Part shown: positions 39,101 through 50,000 of the stretch, in pieces
Position numbering within the stretch: position 1 is the first letter of the stretch
How the letters are laid out: every line of letters begins with the position of its first letter
Assembly (NCBI RefSeq): GCF_949628215.1
Contig: NC_134277.1
Coordinates: forward strand, 58,104,918-58,168,917
DNA from: Phalacrocorax aristotelis
Taxonomy: Eukaryota; Chordata; Aves; Suliformes; Phalacrocoracidae
Direction: 5' to 3'
Length of the DNA: 64,000 bases
Notes under the pieces: model-generated
What the model was told of the DNA's origin: nothing
Database searches by the model: none
Seen by the model: the letters and a program-made list of their open reading frames with translations, nothing else
Translations under genes and position numbers: made by a program

Positions 39101-42100
39101 TCTAGGGGTCTGATTATTTTAGTAGTATCAAAATTAGATACCTAACTTCATCAATGTTGCAGGTTAAGGTGAGGCACTGATTAGTTTAAAAATGTGACCT
39201 TTAATATGAGCCCTTAGTGACTAGCAACTAAAGATACAAGAAATATCAGGGCTAGACGCTCATAAAAACTTCTGGAATAATGGCAAATTTGCAATGTATG
39301 GACTTTGTCATTATATAGTCAGTTTACAAGATTCCAAAACCTGCTGGCAAGGCAGGGTTGAAGGGTATGCTATTTTACTAAGTACACTTATTACAAACAG
39401 TTTGAGTGACTTACAGAATAAGTTTCTAGATAAGACCAGATCTTTGTATATATTGCCTTAGTTTGGCCTTTGCACTGATGTTCATAGCATCAGGAAAGCC
39501 ACGCTTTTTCACGTGACAGTAGTTTAATCCAATTTAAGTGAAAATGTAAGACTGATTAATGTTTGTAACGACAAACGACGCTTTTCACTGCTATTACTCT
39601 AACATGATGATACAGGTATAACCAACATCTCAAATTCCTAAAGCCCAAGTTTCTGACTGCTGATACTATGCTTGGAAAAATACAACTTGTCTTGTTTTTC
39701 TGTCCAAAGGTACCTGTTTCTGGGCTAGACTCGTGTGGCCACATCATGCAGTTTCTGTGCACATGCCAGTCTTGTAGTAAAGTACATCCATTGAGATTGT
39801 TCATTCAGTCAGGGATTTTTTATGTTTTTGTTCAGTGCACAAGGTGAGAGGATCTAAACTGGAACCTTTAAGCCTTACTGCAGTAGAGGGGAAGGTTTTT
39901 AAATGTTGCCATTTGACAGTTTGCGTTAGCTGTTTCATTACTGCTTGAAGGTAAGAGTGAAAGGCCCTTTTTAGAATGGCTACTGGGGGAGCCTCTGGCC
40001 TGTGTCTCTCTTGCCTTTGTGGGCTAATCAGCATTAGGCAAACCTAGATGTATTATAGTGGAAAACGAAAAAAGAAACAGCTTTTACATATGTGGGAAAA
40101 TTATCTGCCTTTTCTTAAAACTTTAGAGTAATTGTGTTGAGCTGAAGACTATGGTAAATTCAAAGCTACAGCTTCTTAAGGTTTCATGCTTGTGTTTAGA
40201 CTGTCACTTCACTTGAACCCCATAAGATTCCCTAAAAGAAGAAAATTACTGGTATTTCATTAGAATTAATTTAGGTTTATGCCTCAATTCGTTCTGTAGA
40301 CAGGGTTTTTTTCTGCATAGGTAAGTTTTGAATAATGAGGTTGTCTTTAAAAAAAAGACAAAGACTTCTGGCAACTACATTATCTACTAAAATATTATAA
40401 TACAGGGCTTAAGGGTTTCACAAAACGCTTCCATTAAACTTTTCCTCATTTAAATATAGAGAACAAATGCTTTTTCTCATGCTTTCAATAGAAAGCCTCT
40501 TCAGAAAGTAACTAAATTTCCCACTGGGAAGAACATCTGAGAGGCTAATTAGGGAGGCATGGTCAGCGTTTTTGGATGTTTGCTTTTCTAATACAAATAC
40601 AGAATAACAAATGTGAACTATAAAGCATATGGTAATGCACAGCTCCAAAAGCCACCAGCTCCCAGTTTGTAAGAAAAAAAAAAAACACACCACTGTTCTT
40701 AATTTGTAGATCTACAAACAGAAAATAGATTGACAACGTCACAGAATTAGTTCGAAATACAATGGCTTAACTTTGCAGGAATGAATATATTTAGGTCTTG
40801 CAGCAACAGAACTGGCCCAAGGTTTTAAAGTGTTCTTGCACGGTTTTATTTCTGTGTTCAAAAGCGAGGCTGTTCATATGAAAGTATGCCTTTATGATTG
40901 ACTAGGGGTTGAAGAGAGAATGGCTCAGTGATTAGGGGAAAGTATAAATGTTGGTGTTAATCCAGTTGGATTATCAGTCAGTGGTTGCTTCGATGTTCTT
41001 ACTCTTTTGCCCTTCTCTCTTTGCAATCGCCCCGATGCAAGATGATCCAGGTTCTCAATACATAAAGGCTTCTTCACTTACATGGAACTTGTGCTCACCA
41101 GAGGCATGAACACAGTGTCGACTGTCAGTGATACCATTCAGAGAAGTAAATGCTAGAACCCAATGTCCAATGTGATCACTGGCCTGGGGGCAGGGAGGGT
41201 CACACCTTTTTTTTGGCAAAGATGTGCTTCTGTTACAAAAACATCTCTTAAGACTTGTTGTCTGAAGTTAGTTTTCAGGTTTTTTTTTAAACTGAGCTAC
41301 CATTCAAAGTAGATGGTAAGGAACTTCTTAATGACCACAAAGCTGCTTTGAAGGGTGACAGCCAAGATCTAGTGACGTCAGAGCAAACAAGTTTATCCAA
41401 AGGTGATGCTCTTAAAAACCTGTTTTTCAGGCTGCTGTATTTTTTTAAACCGTTCTCCTGTTAGTATTCTGTAATACAATTGTACTTTGAACAAGATTGA
41501 GGTCGGTTGCAACAGCCTTTCTTTAAACAGGTGTAGTCAAAATAGTTTTAGGTGTTCAGGTTTTAAAAAAGGTACGTCCTTCAACAGGATGTATTTTACA
41601 CCATCTACTGGATGGAAGCAAGGAGGGAAGGGGAGTTAAAAAGGTGATACGAAGGGCTAAAGGTACAAATGTGGAGGTATTTATATGCTATTGTCAAATA
41701 ATAGCTGCTGGCATGTCATTTGTATGCGTTCTAAGCTAAAAAAAGGTAGGTGTTTGATTCTCAGTTGTAACAGAAAATCCTGCCACTCCTTTTAGACTAT
41801 GTCTCTTCAAGCTCACCTTGCAGGGGGGATCCCCCAAATAAATGATCCTGGGTATCCTGCTTGTTATGGAACGCATTATTGCTAGTCACAATCTGAAATA
41901 ATTCTGCAATATTATGGTGACGTAGTAGATTTGGGTGATACTGAAAGTCTCCTTTTGTTTTTCAGCCCCAAAATATTCTTCTAACCAGTAAGTCCCCTTT
42001 GGGAGACATTAAGATAGTAGATTTTGGCCTTTCCAGAATAATGAAAAGCAGCGAGGAACTAAGAGAAATTATGGGAACTCCAGAATATGTAGGTAAGTTG

Positions 42101-45100
42101 CTACTATACGAGAGACATACCCTGAGGAGGGGGCTATCCAGGCTTTGGGGAAGTGAAAAGAGAAACTATTTCAATTTGGTGACTGCTAGGCTGGCTGCAT
42201 AATTACTGTGTTGAAAGATCAGGTTATTACTTGGATGTGGTACTGTTGTAAAAGCTAGAACTGGTAAGCTTTGCCAGTCTAATGAGTGATAATTGTGTGC
42301 TTGTGTTGAAGATGAGTACATGCTTTAAATGATTCTTACCAGCAGTGATAACAAGTGTTACTTGGATTAGAAGTTCAGAATTACATATTCAGTTTCTGTA
42401 TATAATATTGTAGCTTGTGGAGGTTTGTATCCATTTCATTTTTTTAAAAGGAAATAATTCCAGGCCTTGAAAATGTACTTGAAAATATCTTGAAGTTGTA
42501 TAGTATATTTTTATTGGTATGGGTTTCAGTGCTGGAATAAGGAATGTTGGATACTTCTCATTTTTTTCCATAAGAAATTTGTTTACAGCTTCCTTAATTG
42601 GGAAGGAGTCTGGCCTGGCTTCTGAAGAGGACAATAAAAGGAAAAGAATGTTTTAAAACCAATGAATAATAGTAATCACTTAAGTAACTTCAGTAGAAAT
42701 ATCTGTTTCAAAAAGGCTGTCATGCTTCAAATGGCTTATATTAAATTTTACCACATGCCAATTATTGCACTACAGAACTGCAATACAATATCTGCATATG
42801 ACAAAAAAATAGAATTTGGGTTTTCTTTTTCCCCTGAATAGCTCCTGAAATTCTGAGTTATGACCCAATCAGTACAGCAACCGACATGTGGTAAGTTGAA
42901 CAAATTATTGATTATCATAACTTAGTTTACTGAAAAGGTGTGGGTTTTCAAAAAAAAACAAACTAAAAAACTGCCTTTGTTTTTTACTTTTAATTCAGGA
43001 GCATTGGAGTACTGGCATATGTTATGCTAACAGGGATATCACCTTTCTTAGGGGATGATAAACAAGAAACATTCTTAAATATATCTCAAATGAATGTAAC
43101 TTACTCTGGAGAAGACTTTGACCTCATATCAGAGTCTGCTGTGGATTTCATCAAAACTCTGCTGGTTAAGAAACCTGAGTAAGTAAAATACACAATTGCA
43201 TACTAAACAAACTTAATTTCCTTCTATGACAAGGTCACCCACCTAGTTGACCAAGGGAAGCCATCGATGTAATGTTTTTGGATTTCAGTAAAGCTTTCCA
43301 TACTGCCTCTCACAGTAGCCTCCTGGACAAAATGCCCAGCACACAGCTGGATAAACCTGTAATGCAGTGGGTGAGCAACTGGCTGGTGGGTCGGGCTCAA
43401 AGGGTCATAGTAAATGGGGTTGCATCGGGCTGGTGGCCAGTCACTAGCGGGGTTCTGCAGGGATCCATCTCAGGGCCAGTACTCTTTAATGGCTTCATAA
43501 ATGACTTGGATACAGGACTGGAAGGAATACTAATTCAGTTTGCTGATGACACAAAATTAGGAGGAGCCGTTGACACTCTCGAGGGCAGAGAGGCCCTGCA
43601 GAGGGATCTAGACAAATTACAGAGCTGGGCAATCACCAACCATATGAAGTTTAACAAGGGCAAGTGCCGGATTTTGCACCTGGGGCACAGCAACCCTGGA
43701 TGTACATACAGACTGGGGAACGAGAGGCTGGAGAGCAGCTCTGCAGAGAGGGACCTGGGGGTTCTGGTCAACGGCAAGTGGAACATGAGCCAACAGTGTG
43801 CCCTGGCAGCCAAGAGGGTCAACTGTGTCCTGGGGTGCATCAAGTGCTGTATTGCAGCCGGTTGAGAGAGGGGGATTGTCCCCCTCTATTCTGGGCTGGT
43901 GTGGCCTCACCTTGAGCACTGTGTAAGGTTTTGGGTGCCACAATACATTAAGGTTATAAAGCTACTAGAGAGTGTCCAGAGGAGGGCCACAAAGTCGGTG
44001 AAGGGTTTAAGAGGAGAAACCGTATGAGGAGCAGCTAAAGTCACTTGGTTTGTTCAACCTGGAGAAGAGGAGACTGAGGGGAGACCTCATCATGGTCTGC
44101 AGCTTCCTCACAAGGGGAGGAGGAGGAGGGGCAGGCGCTGATCTCTTCTCTCTGGTGACCAATGACAGGACCCGAGGGAATGGCAGGAAGATGTGCCAGG
44201 GGAGGTTTAGGTTGGCTATTAGGAAAAGGTTCTTCCCCCAGAGGGTGGTGGAGCACTGGAACAGGCTCCCCAGGAGGTGGTCATGGTGCCAAGCCTGACC
44301 ATATTCAAGAAACACTTGGACAATGCCCTCAGACACATGGTGTGAATTTTGGGGCTGTCCTGTGCAGGGATGGGAGTTGGACTTGATGATCCTTGCTGGT
44401 CCCTTCCAACTCAGGACATTCTGTGATTCTATGATATGCTAATATGTCTGACTGGATTCATTTTAAATGGAGCAAGTGCTGGCATTTTCATTTCTGAAGT
44501 ATAAGGGCACTTTGATTATTCATTTTCTCATTGTGCTATTACTTTTCAAGTACATGAAGGGAGAAGTTCTCCATTTCCTTCCAAACCTGCATATTCTGAA
44601 TGTGTCCAAATATTAGTAATTAAAACTCAGATTCGTTACAGAAGACTGTAAATGAATTGTAGCATGCAGTACAGGATACTGACTTTCTTTACAGGTACCT
44701 TGCTGTGTGCTGATGTCTTTTAAATGATCTGTGCTTTAAGCCTTTTTCTTGATGAGTTGGTAGTGTACCTTACTTTTTTCTGGTTCATTAGCATGCTTTT
44801 CTCAGTGGGCAGCAAATTGGAAATTCCAGGTCTCAAAATAGAAGAGGTGTTTTCTATGGAACTTAACCAGTTCTTCATGGGGCATGTCAACTATTGAAAT
44901 TGCCTACCGTGTGTCTATGGGAATACTTTAAGAACATAAGGATTGGATAATTTTCCTATAGAAAAAGAAAAAATCTTTATAAACTTTGGAAGTTGGTTGG
45001 CAGTGTGGGAGCAGAAACTGATATTTAAGGACCTATGCACTTCATTTTAAGTGTCAGCAGTTCATCTCCTTGGGCTGCTGTTGGTGGTTTTTGGTAAAAA

Positions 45101-45579
45101 GTAGCTGCTATCAGGGCCTTAAGTTCTATTAGTCTGTCTTTAAAACAGTCATATCTTTGGAATAATTTGTATGGATCTCTCCTGCAAGGTATTGAATTAC
45201 AAATTCATTTGGACATTTTTTTTTAATGCTTTCCTTCCTCTGCAGGGACCGGGCAACTGCTGAAGAATGTCTTCAGCATCCATGGTTAGAACAAAGCGAT
45301 AATCCTGCTTGCAGGGCCTGGCATAAGAGTGCAGGAGGGGAGACCAGTGATGTCACCCAGAAAGATGCAGATTCAGCCTCTGAAAAATCAGTAGATGCTG
45401 AGAAGACTGAAGAGGAAGAATCAATAGTGACAGAAGAACTAATTGTAGTGGCTTCATATACACTGGGACAATGTAGGCAGTCAGAAAAAGAAAAAGTAAC
45501 TGAGCAGAAAGCCATTTCCAAACGATTTAAATTTGAGGAACCGTTGCTGCAAGAAATACCAGGAGAATTCATTTACTGA
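21012..45579 (+). CDS. STK17A: STK17A (DRAK1), serine/threonine kinase 17A, seven coding exons
   Basis: STK17A is a DAP-kinase-family Ser/Thr kinase, largely nuclear, that promotes apoptosis. Joining 21012-21196, 28591-28803, 35212-35356, 41966-42092, 42842-42890, 42999-43178 and 45246-45579 gives 1233 nt, 410 residues plus stop; the human protein has 414. All introns are GT-AG and phases agree. Visible parts: a Pro/Arg-rich N-terminus (1-34); conserved LTEIR...[11 protein letters not shown] (36-54); glycine loop GRGKFAVV from G61; catalytic Lys83 in FAAKF; HLD at 177-179 with Lys181 in the catalytic loop; DFG 200-202; APE 224-226; and a conserved C-terminal tail ending [11 protein letters not shown]. 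The start was chosen by homology and G at -3; the frame stays open upstream. STK17B is excluded by the N-terminus, tail and neighbours. Confidence 0.97.
21197..28590 (+). other. STK17A: STK17A intron 1
   Basis: 7.4 kb, phase 2. The first about 550 bp belong to the CpG island; the rest is AT-rich unique sequence. I see no exon or clear mobile element in it. Confidence 0.8.
28591..28803 (+). CDS. STK17A: STK17A coding exon 2 (N-lobe of kinase)
   Basis: The acceptor is TTAATTTCAG at 28581-28590. The exon completes Arg62 and encodes the glycine-loop remainder, Lys83 and the alphaC region ([14 protein letters not shown]), up to the hinge ILVLE and two bases of Tyr133. The donor GTAAGT starts at 28804. 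Confidence 0.97.
28804..35211 (+). other. STK17A: STK17A intron 2
   Basis: 6.4 kb between hinge-coding exons, phase 2. It is AT-rich and I see no supported feature. Confidence 0.8.
35212..35356 (+). CDS. STK17A: STK17A coding exon 3
   Basis: The acceptor ATTCCATAG ends at 35211 and the donor GTAAGA starts at 35357. The exon encodes [11 protein letters not shown]... through VVHLDLK (134-181), including the HLD form of the catalytic loop seen in the DRAK branch. It ends on a full codon. Confidence 0.97.
35357..41965 (+). other. STK17A: STK17A intron 3
   Basis: 6.6 kb, phase 0. It contains one CTCF-like motif on the minus strand (41599-41611). Otherwise I see no supported feature. Confidence 0.8.
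41599..41611 (-). promoter_or_regulatory. CTCF-like motif, minus orientation, intron 3
   Basis: CACCATCTACTGG matches the reverse complement of the CTCF core at 12 of 13 positions. It is a weak call without occupancy data. Confidence 0.25.
41966..42092 (+). CDS. STK17A: STK17A coding exon 4 (DFG and activation loop)
   Basis: The acceptor TTTTTCAG ends at 41965 and the donor GTAAGT starts at 42093. It encodes PQNILLTSK... with DFGLSR (200-205) and MGTPEYV of the activation loop, plus one base of Ala224. Confidence 0.97.
42093..42841 (+). other. STK17A: STK17A intron 4
   Basis: 749 bp, phase 1. Nothing else is seen. Its first about 110 bp stay open in frame with exon 4 (to a stop at 42200-42202), so retention would give a kinase truncated just after MGTPEYV. 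Confidence 0.8.
42842..42890 (+). CDS. STK17A: STK17A coding exon 5
   Basis: This 49-nt exon encodes [16 protein letters not shown] and two bases of Trp240. The acceptor CCTGAATAG ends at 42841 and the donor GTAAGT starts at 42891. It is too short to show as an open frame by itself; joining phases confirm it. Confidence 0.96.
42999..43178 (+). CDS. STK17A: STK17A coding exon 6
   Basis: The acceptor TTAATTCAG ends at 42998 and the donor GTAAGT starts at 43179. It encodes [16 protein letters not shown] through [10 protein letters not shown], the C-lobe helices, and two bases of Glu300. A CR1 element begins about 44 bp after the donor. Confidence 0.97.
43179..45245 (+). other. STK17A: STK17A intron 6
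   Basis: 2.1 kb, phase 2. More than half is the CR1 at 43222-44435. The remainder up to the exon 7 acceptor is unique sequence. Confidence 0.85.
43222..44435 (+). mobile_element. CR1 LINE with partial reverse transcriptase, STK17A intron 6
   Basis: About 1.2 kb of CR1 in sense orientation. The frame from 43272 to a stop at 43863 carries reverse-transcriptase motifs: [27 protein letters not shown], and the catalytic box FADD (43539-43550), then [17 protein letters not shown]. An in-frame stop follows, and a one-base insertion near 44008 relative to copy A breaks the rest, so it is dead. The 3' end is CTTCCAACTCAGGACATTC then repeated GATTCTATGAT. It is 5'-truncated, starting in the motif that reads [11 protein letters not shown]. 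Confidence 0.93.
45246..45579 (+). CDS. STK17A: STK17A coding exon 7 (end of kinase domain and tail)
   Basis: The acceptor CTCTGCAG ends at 45245. It encodes [15 protein letters not shown], the end of the kinase domain, then an acidic variable stretch, then the conserved tail [10 protein letters not shown] and [22 protein letters not shown] is at 45577-45579. Confidence 0.97.
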
Positions 45580-47040
45580 ACTGTGTGGAGCTTTATAGCT
45601 ATAACTTGAAGGCAGTGTTTTCTACTAAACAAATATATCCTAGCCAAGTGAATTTCTGATATGCAATACATGTTCTAGATAAAAGAAAATGTTGATAAAT
45701 GGCATAAAAGGAAAATGTGCCAAGTTTTTAATTTCATGGAACAGATAAACAAGATTTCAAGTGGCTGACAGGAATTTAACAAAGATGAAAAGCTTATTTT
45801 TGTTTGTAATTTTTATTTTGTTGCTTGATGGCAGAGTTTTTGTTAATTGTTCCAGTGTTATGGAGAAGGTGACATTGGAAGTGTTTCAGTGACAGATGTC
45901 AAGAAGAATATTTTAGAATATGTTCTGGCATTTAATGCAAATATATAATGCTGGGTTTTCCTCACATACCTTTTAGCACTCCTGACTTCAGTGGAACTAT
46001 CTACTGATCTAAAAATTATGAGGAGAATTTGATCCAACTGCTTTGACATAAAGATTTTACAGTTATGCTGTGTATATATTTGTTTACATCAAGTCAAAGA
46101 CACAGACTCACCTGGCATATAGCCAAACAGTGAGCTGTGCTTCTCTAGGAAGAGATGCACGTGTCCCACAGGTAAGGAAATCTCTGCTGGGGAATGATTC
46201 CAGGTCACAGTGGTGATAGCTCTTTATTTGGGAGCACAGTAAAATCCTGCTCCATGGGTGATGGATTTGCTTAAGTCAGTCACTCCTGAGAGCCAGCACA
46301 GATCGCTCCCTTCCCCTCCTGTGCTGGGTGAGATGTGCTAATAGAATCCAGCTCAGTGTGACTGCACAGCGTCGGTGAGTGGAAAAAAGAATGACAGAGG
46401 GTCTGGTGTAGCTCTACTGAAGTTCTCTCCACTGACTTCACCATGGTAGATCAGACAGTTTGTCCAACAAATGACAAATCAGCCTTCGATTCCAACTCCC
46501 CCAGAACCCAGCTGGGGTTTTACTGGGAGCATGAGGTCATTGCTGCCTTCTTTCTGTTCCTCTAACTGCTGCTTTAAGGAAGAAAGAAGCATCCTTAGGC
46601 TAAATTGAGTAACCTTGTTCAATATAGCTATCAGATGAGGAAGAAGATACCGCTTCCTCTGAAACAATGAAGCACAACTCATACCTCATGCTTCCTGATC
46701 ACTCTCCCTTAGACGCTTGGAAAAACAGCATGTGTATGATGGGGCAGAGAGGGATTAGGGAGCTGTATGGATGCGTCATAGTTCTCAGTGGACACGGTCC
46801 CTCAGAGAACAAAGCCGGGACCAATGGGCATCAAAAGCGACTGGTTTTTGCAATGTACAGATCTGAGGATCTTGGACTGAGTCCTAGTTTTCTGAGAAAT
46901 CTTTCATATTGATGCTGTTCCAAAGTTTAATTTTTATGTAATTGAAGTTTAGTACTATTATATTGCATACTGTTAACTATTCAACTATTTATTTTGTTTC
47001 CTTATGCTGTTCCTTTATAATAAACCCTGACAAAAGTTTT
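45580..47040 (+). other. STK17A: 3' UTR of STK17A
   Basis: The sequence after the stop has no coding signal. The first canonical AATAAA I find is at 47019-47024, giving a UTR of about 1.45 kb, followed by a GT/T-rich stretch. The end point is inference. Confidence 0.55.
47019..47024 (+). other. STK17A: polyadenylation signal of STK17A (candidate)
   Basis: AATAAA, followed within 20-30 bp by AAAAGTTTTCTTGC. It is the first canonical hexamer after the stop. Confidence 0.55.
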
Positions 47041-50000
47041 CTTGCTATAAAACAATGAATAGAAACTCTTAAGCTAGTTTTTCCTCTCTTCTATGTTGCT
47101 ACACACTTTCCTAATTTCAAATGTACTGAGAACCTTCTTATTCTTAGTGAACAAGCGTTCAGTGCTCTGTGCTAATATTACAGCTCCTCCTTCACACAAA
47201 AGGTAAATGATTTATAATAACACAAGCAGTACTGGGGTGATGTGACCTGCATTGCCATAAAGACGCGTGAAAAAGGGCTGGTAGAGAAGAAAACTGAACA
47301 AAAAGCAGTGTGATGCTGAGTGGGGCAATGAGTGTTTCTCCATCAGGCTTCATTGCCTGTGGTCCAGTTGCCTTCGCTTGAAGCTGTATAAGAAAAATTG
47401 CACCTAAATCAAACTATTCTACCAGGCTTCTTCCCCCATGGAATTACATGTTGAATACTGATGTAGGTAGGGCAACTTCTCACTCCTTGAATATCTTCAT
47501 AGAAGAAAACATCCAATAGTGCTTGCACAATTGAGTTTGGACCTGTGTCATATTGTAATGCAGAGATGCCTTTTTGGAGTCTGGAGAAATGGGTCATTTC
47601 CTGGTTTTCCCCTCCTGAGACGTAACCTACAGACTCCTCCTGAGAAGCCGCCGTGCCAGATCTTGGATAGCTCTGGTTGGCCGTTTGTAGAAGTCAAACA
47701 AGAATCTTTGAGCCAACAGGGTAGTTGTGTTACCTGGGCATTTCTGGAGGTGGACGGTAGCTGCATTACTGCATGTTTGCTGACCCTACAATGCTACAAT
47801 GATCTGTTTCAGAGTTTTTAAGCATGACAGTACTCTTCATGGGCATCTTTTACTGCTCAGTCATTTGCCCAAGACAGTTTGCTTGGGGGAGGGACATTAA
47901 CTTATGAAATTAATTTCTGCAAGATAAAAACTTCTCCCAGCTTCTATCACTGCCATTTTGACTTCTTTTTTTCCATATCCATACTTCCTTGCTTGTATGA
48001 GGTTGAGCAAAGCACTGAGGTTGAAGCATGCTCACATCCCACCCTTGCAAAACAAATTTATGTTGCCATATCTGCATACCTAAATGTGTAATAGCTCATG
48101 GTTGCTCAAAGCAAATAATTGGAGGGACCTATAAGCAGTTTCAATTCCGATTTGTAACCACAGACATCATGTCTCAGATGGGAGTTGGTACTAGAGAAAG
48201 AATAGATGCTGAGCAGCACATATTTTGTCCTATATTTACTGATTTTAATGTATGGCAATGAAGCTTAACATGTATAAATGAACTATACTTACTACAAGGC
48301 CAGTTTCTCTTCAGTTGGCTGCTTTGAGGCTTCAAGCGGGCTGCATTTCTGTTTAACTTTTTGTGCCTTAAGGTGGTTTTGTAGAGTGTTTTCTAACATC
48401 GTTAAGAATTTGTATAAAGTTGTGAAAGTTTTATAGTATAAGTTATAAACAAGGCATCTTAGATTGGCCCTATAATAGGAAAAATTTTCTATGATGTTTA
48501 ACTGCAGGACTATCAGCCAGTGCCACACACTTGAAGCTATTTCTGTTCTGCTCTAAGTGTGGGTAAAGCTGTAAATGAGGTGTTCTTACCCTACGCTGCA
48601 GAAAGGGGCTATTGAGGTTGATGGTGTTTGAGACTTACTAGTGAAGTAACATGTTAAGACTGGGAACAAACCACCAGCTTGGGAAGAAGAGCTGGTTTTC
48701 TGCAGCTCCATGAATAGAGGACTGCATGTACATGCGCAGTTTGTCTGAAAAAAGCTGCTTATGCCTTAAAGTGTTTGTGGGGAAGGGGTGGTTGCAGAGA
48801 AGGAATCAACTCCTTGGACCTTGTAGGCAATGCTCTCAGTCCCCGCTCTCCAGGCTGGGCCCCTGCTGGCTGCCTTCGTAACACTGGGAGCGTGGCTGCT
48901 CTCTGCTTGAATGCAGGAAGCTGAAAGGAATGGGAGTGATGGTGGTCTCAGAAATGGCTGGAGAAGTGTTAGTTCTATGTCTTTTCTAGGGTTCTGATGC
49001 AACATGAACTACACCTATGGGCGGGGTAGGTCTGGTTAGGCACAAAATGCAAATAAAAATTAACTGCCCATTCTCCTGGTTGTGCTGGCAGGGGGTGGGG
49101 GAAGGTGGGCCTTGCACCAGGTGATGCCATGGCTTTAGATCTCTCTTGGATGTTCCAGGTGCTGTTCCTGGAAGACAGTTCAACACTTTAAAGAAATAGT
49201 GCCAGTTCATTGTACTTCTGATAAGGTGTTTATTGTTTCAGGAACTTTACAATAAATGAAATTCTGTTTTCTGAACAGCTGATGGGTCTTTCGTTCTTCA
49301 CACATTGGGAAACACTTTAAAACAAACTTTTTTTTAAAAAAGAAACCATAATCTTTGTTCAGGGCAGGATTACTGGTTTGAAACAGAATTCCAAAAGCTA
49401 TGCTAGTTTGTCCAGTGCAGGGTGACTGTGTGATGACTGGAATCAACAGCAAAGGGGAAGGGCAGCGCTGTATTGCAAACTACTGCAACTTAACCTCTTC
49501 TGTGGCCGGTGACTGTACGCCTTCATGCTTGCCTTTGAATATGAGCTGGAAATACATTGCTGGAACTGGGTTGCAATATGCTAGATGGAGTCTCCTGTTC
49601 AAAGGCCCTTGCTTTTCTCCAAGGACTTCGGTAAAGTTACTTTTCTCAACACCCATATAACAGGATTACGGATCTTGTAGTTTTCTGAATTACACATTTG
49701 TTCAATTAGTGCACCAAATACAAAATTCAGCCAGTCTTTTCCACTCTAAAGCAATATGCTCACACTGTAGAGATCTTCACAATACAGCATTTACAGATGT
49801 TGGATTAAGCTGTCATTGGGATTAAACTCACATTATCTACGTAAATCTGGCTGGGTTTTTTCCTTGGTGTACACTGAACCTAGAAATATATTGCCATTAA
49901 ACTTAGGATTGTTATTTTAGAAGTCTGGCAGGTGGGAAATGACCTTCCTAAAGATGTGGGGTTGGAAGGATGGTATTTGAATGCCAGTGAACGGTGTGCA

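Noticed and set aside
43272-43865. 197-codon open frame, the longest single frame in the middle of the window
   Set aside because: It is CR1 reverse transcriptase (LDFSKAF, FADD motifs) inside STK17A intron 6, not a host gene.
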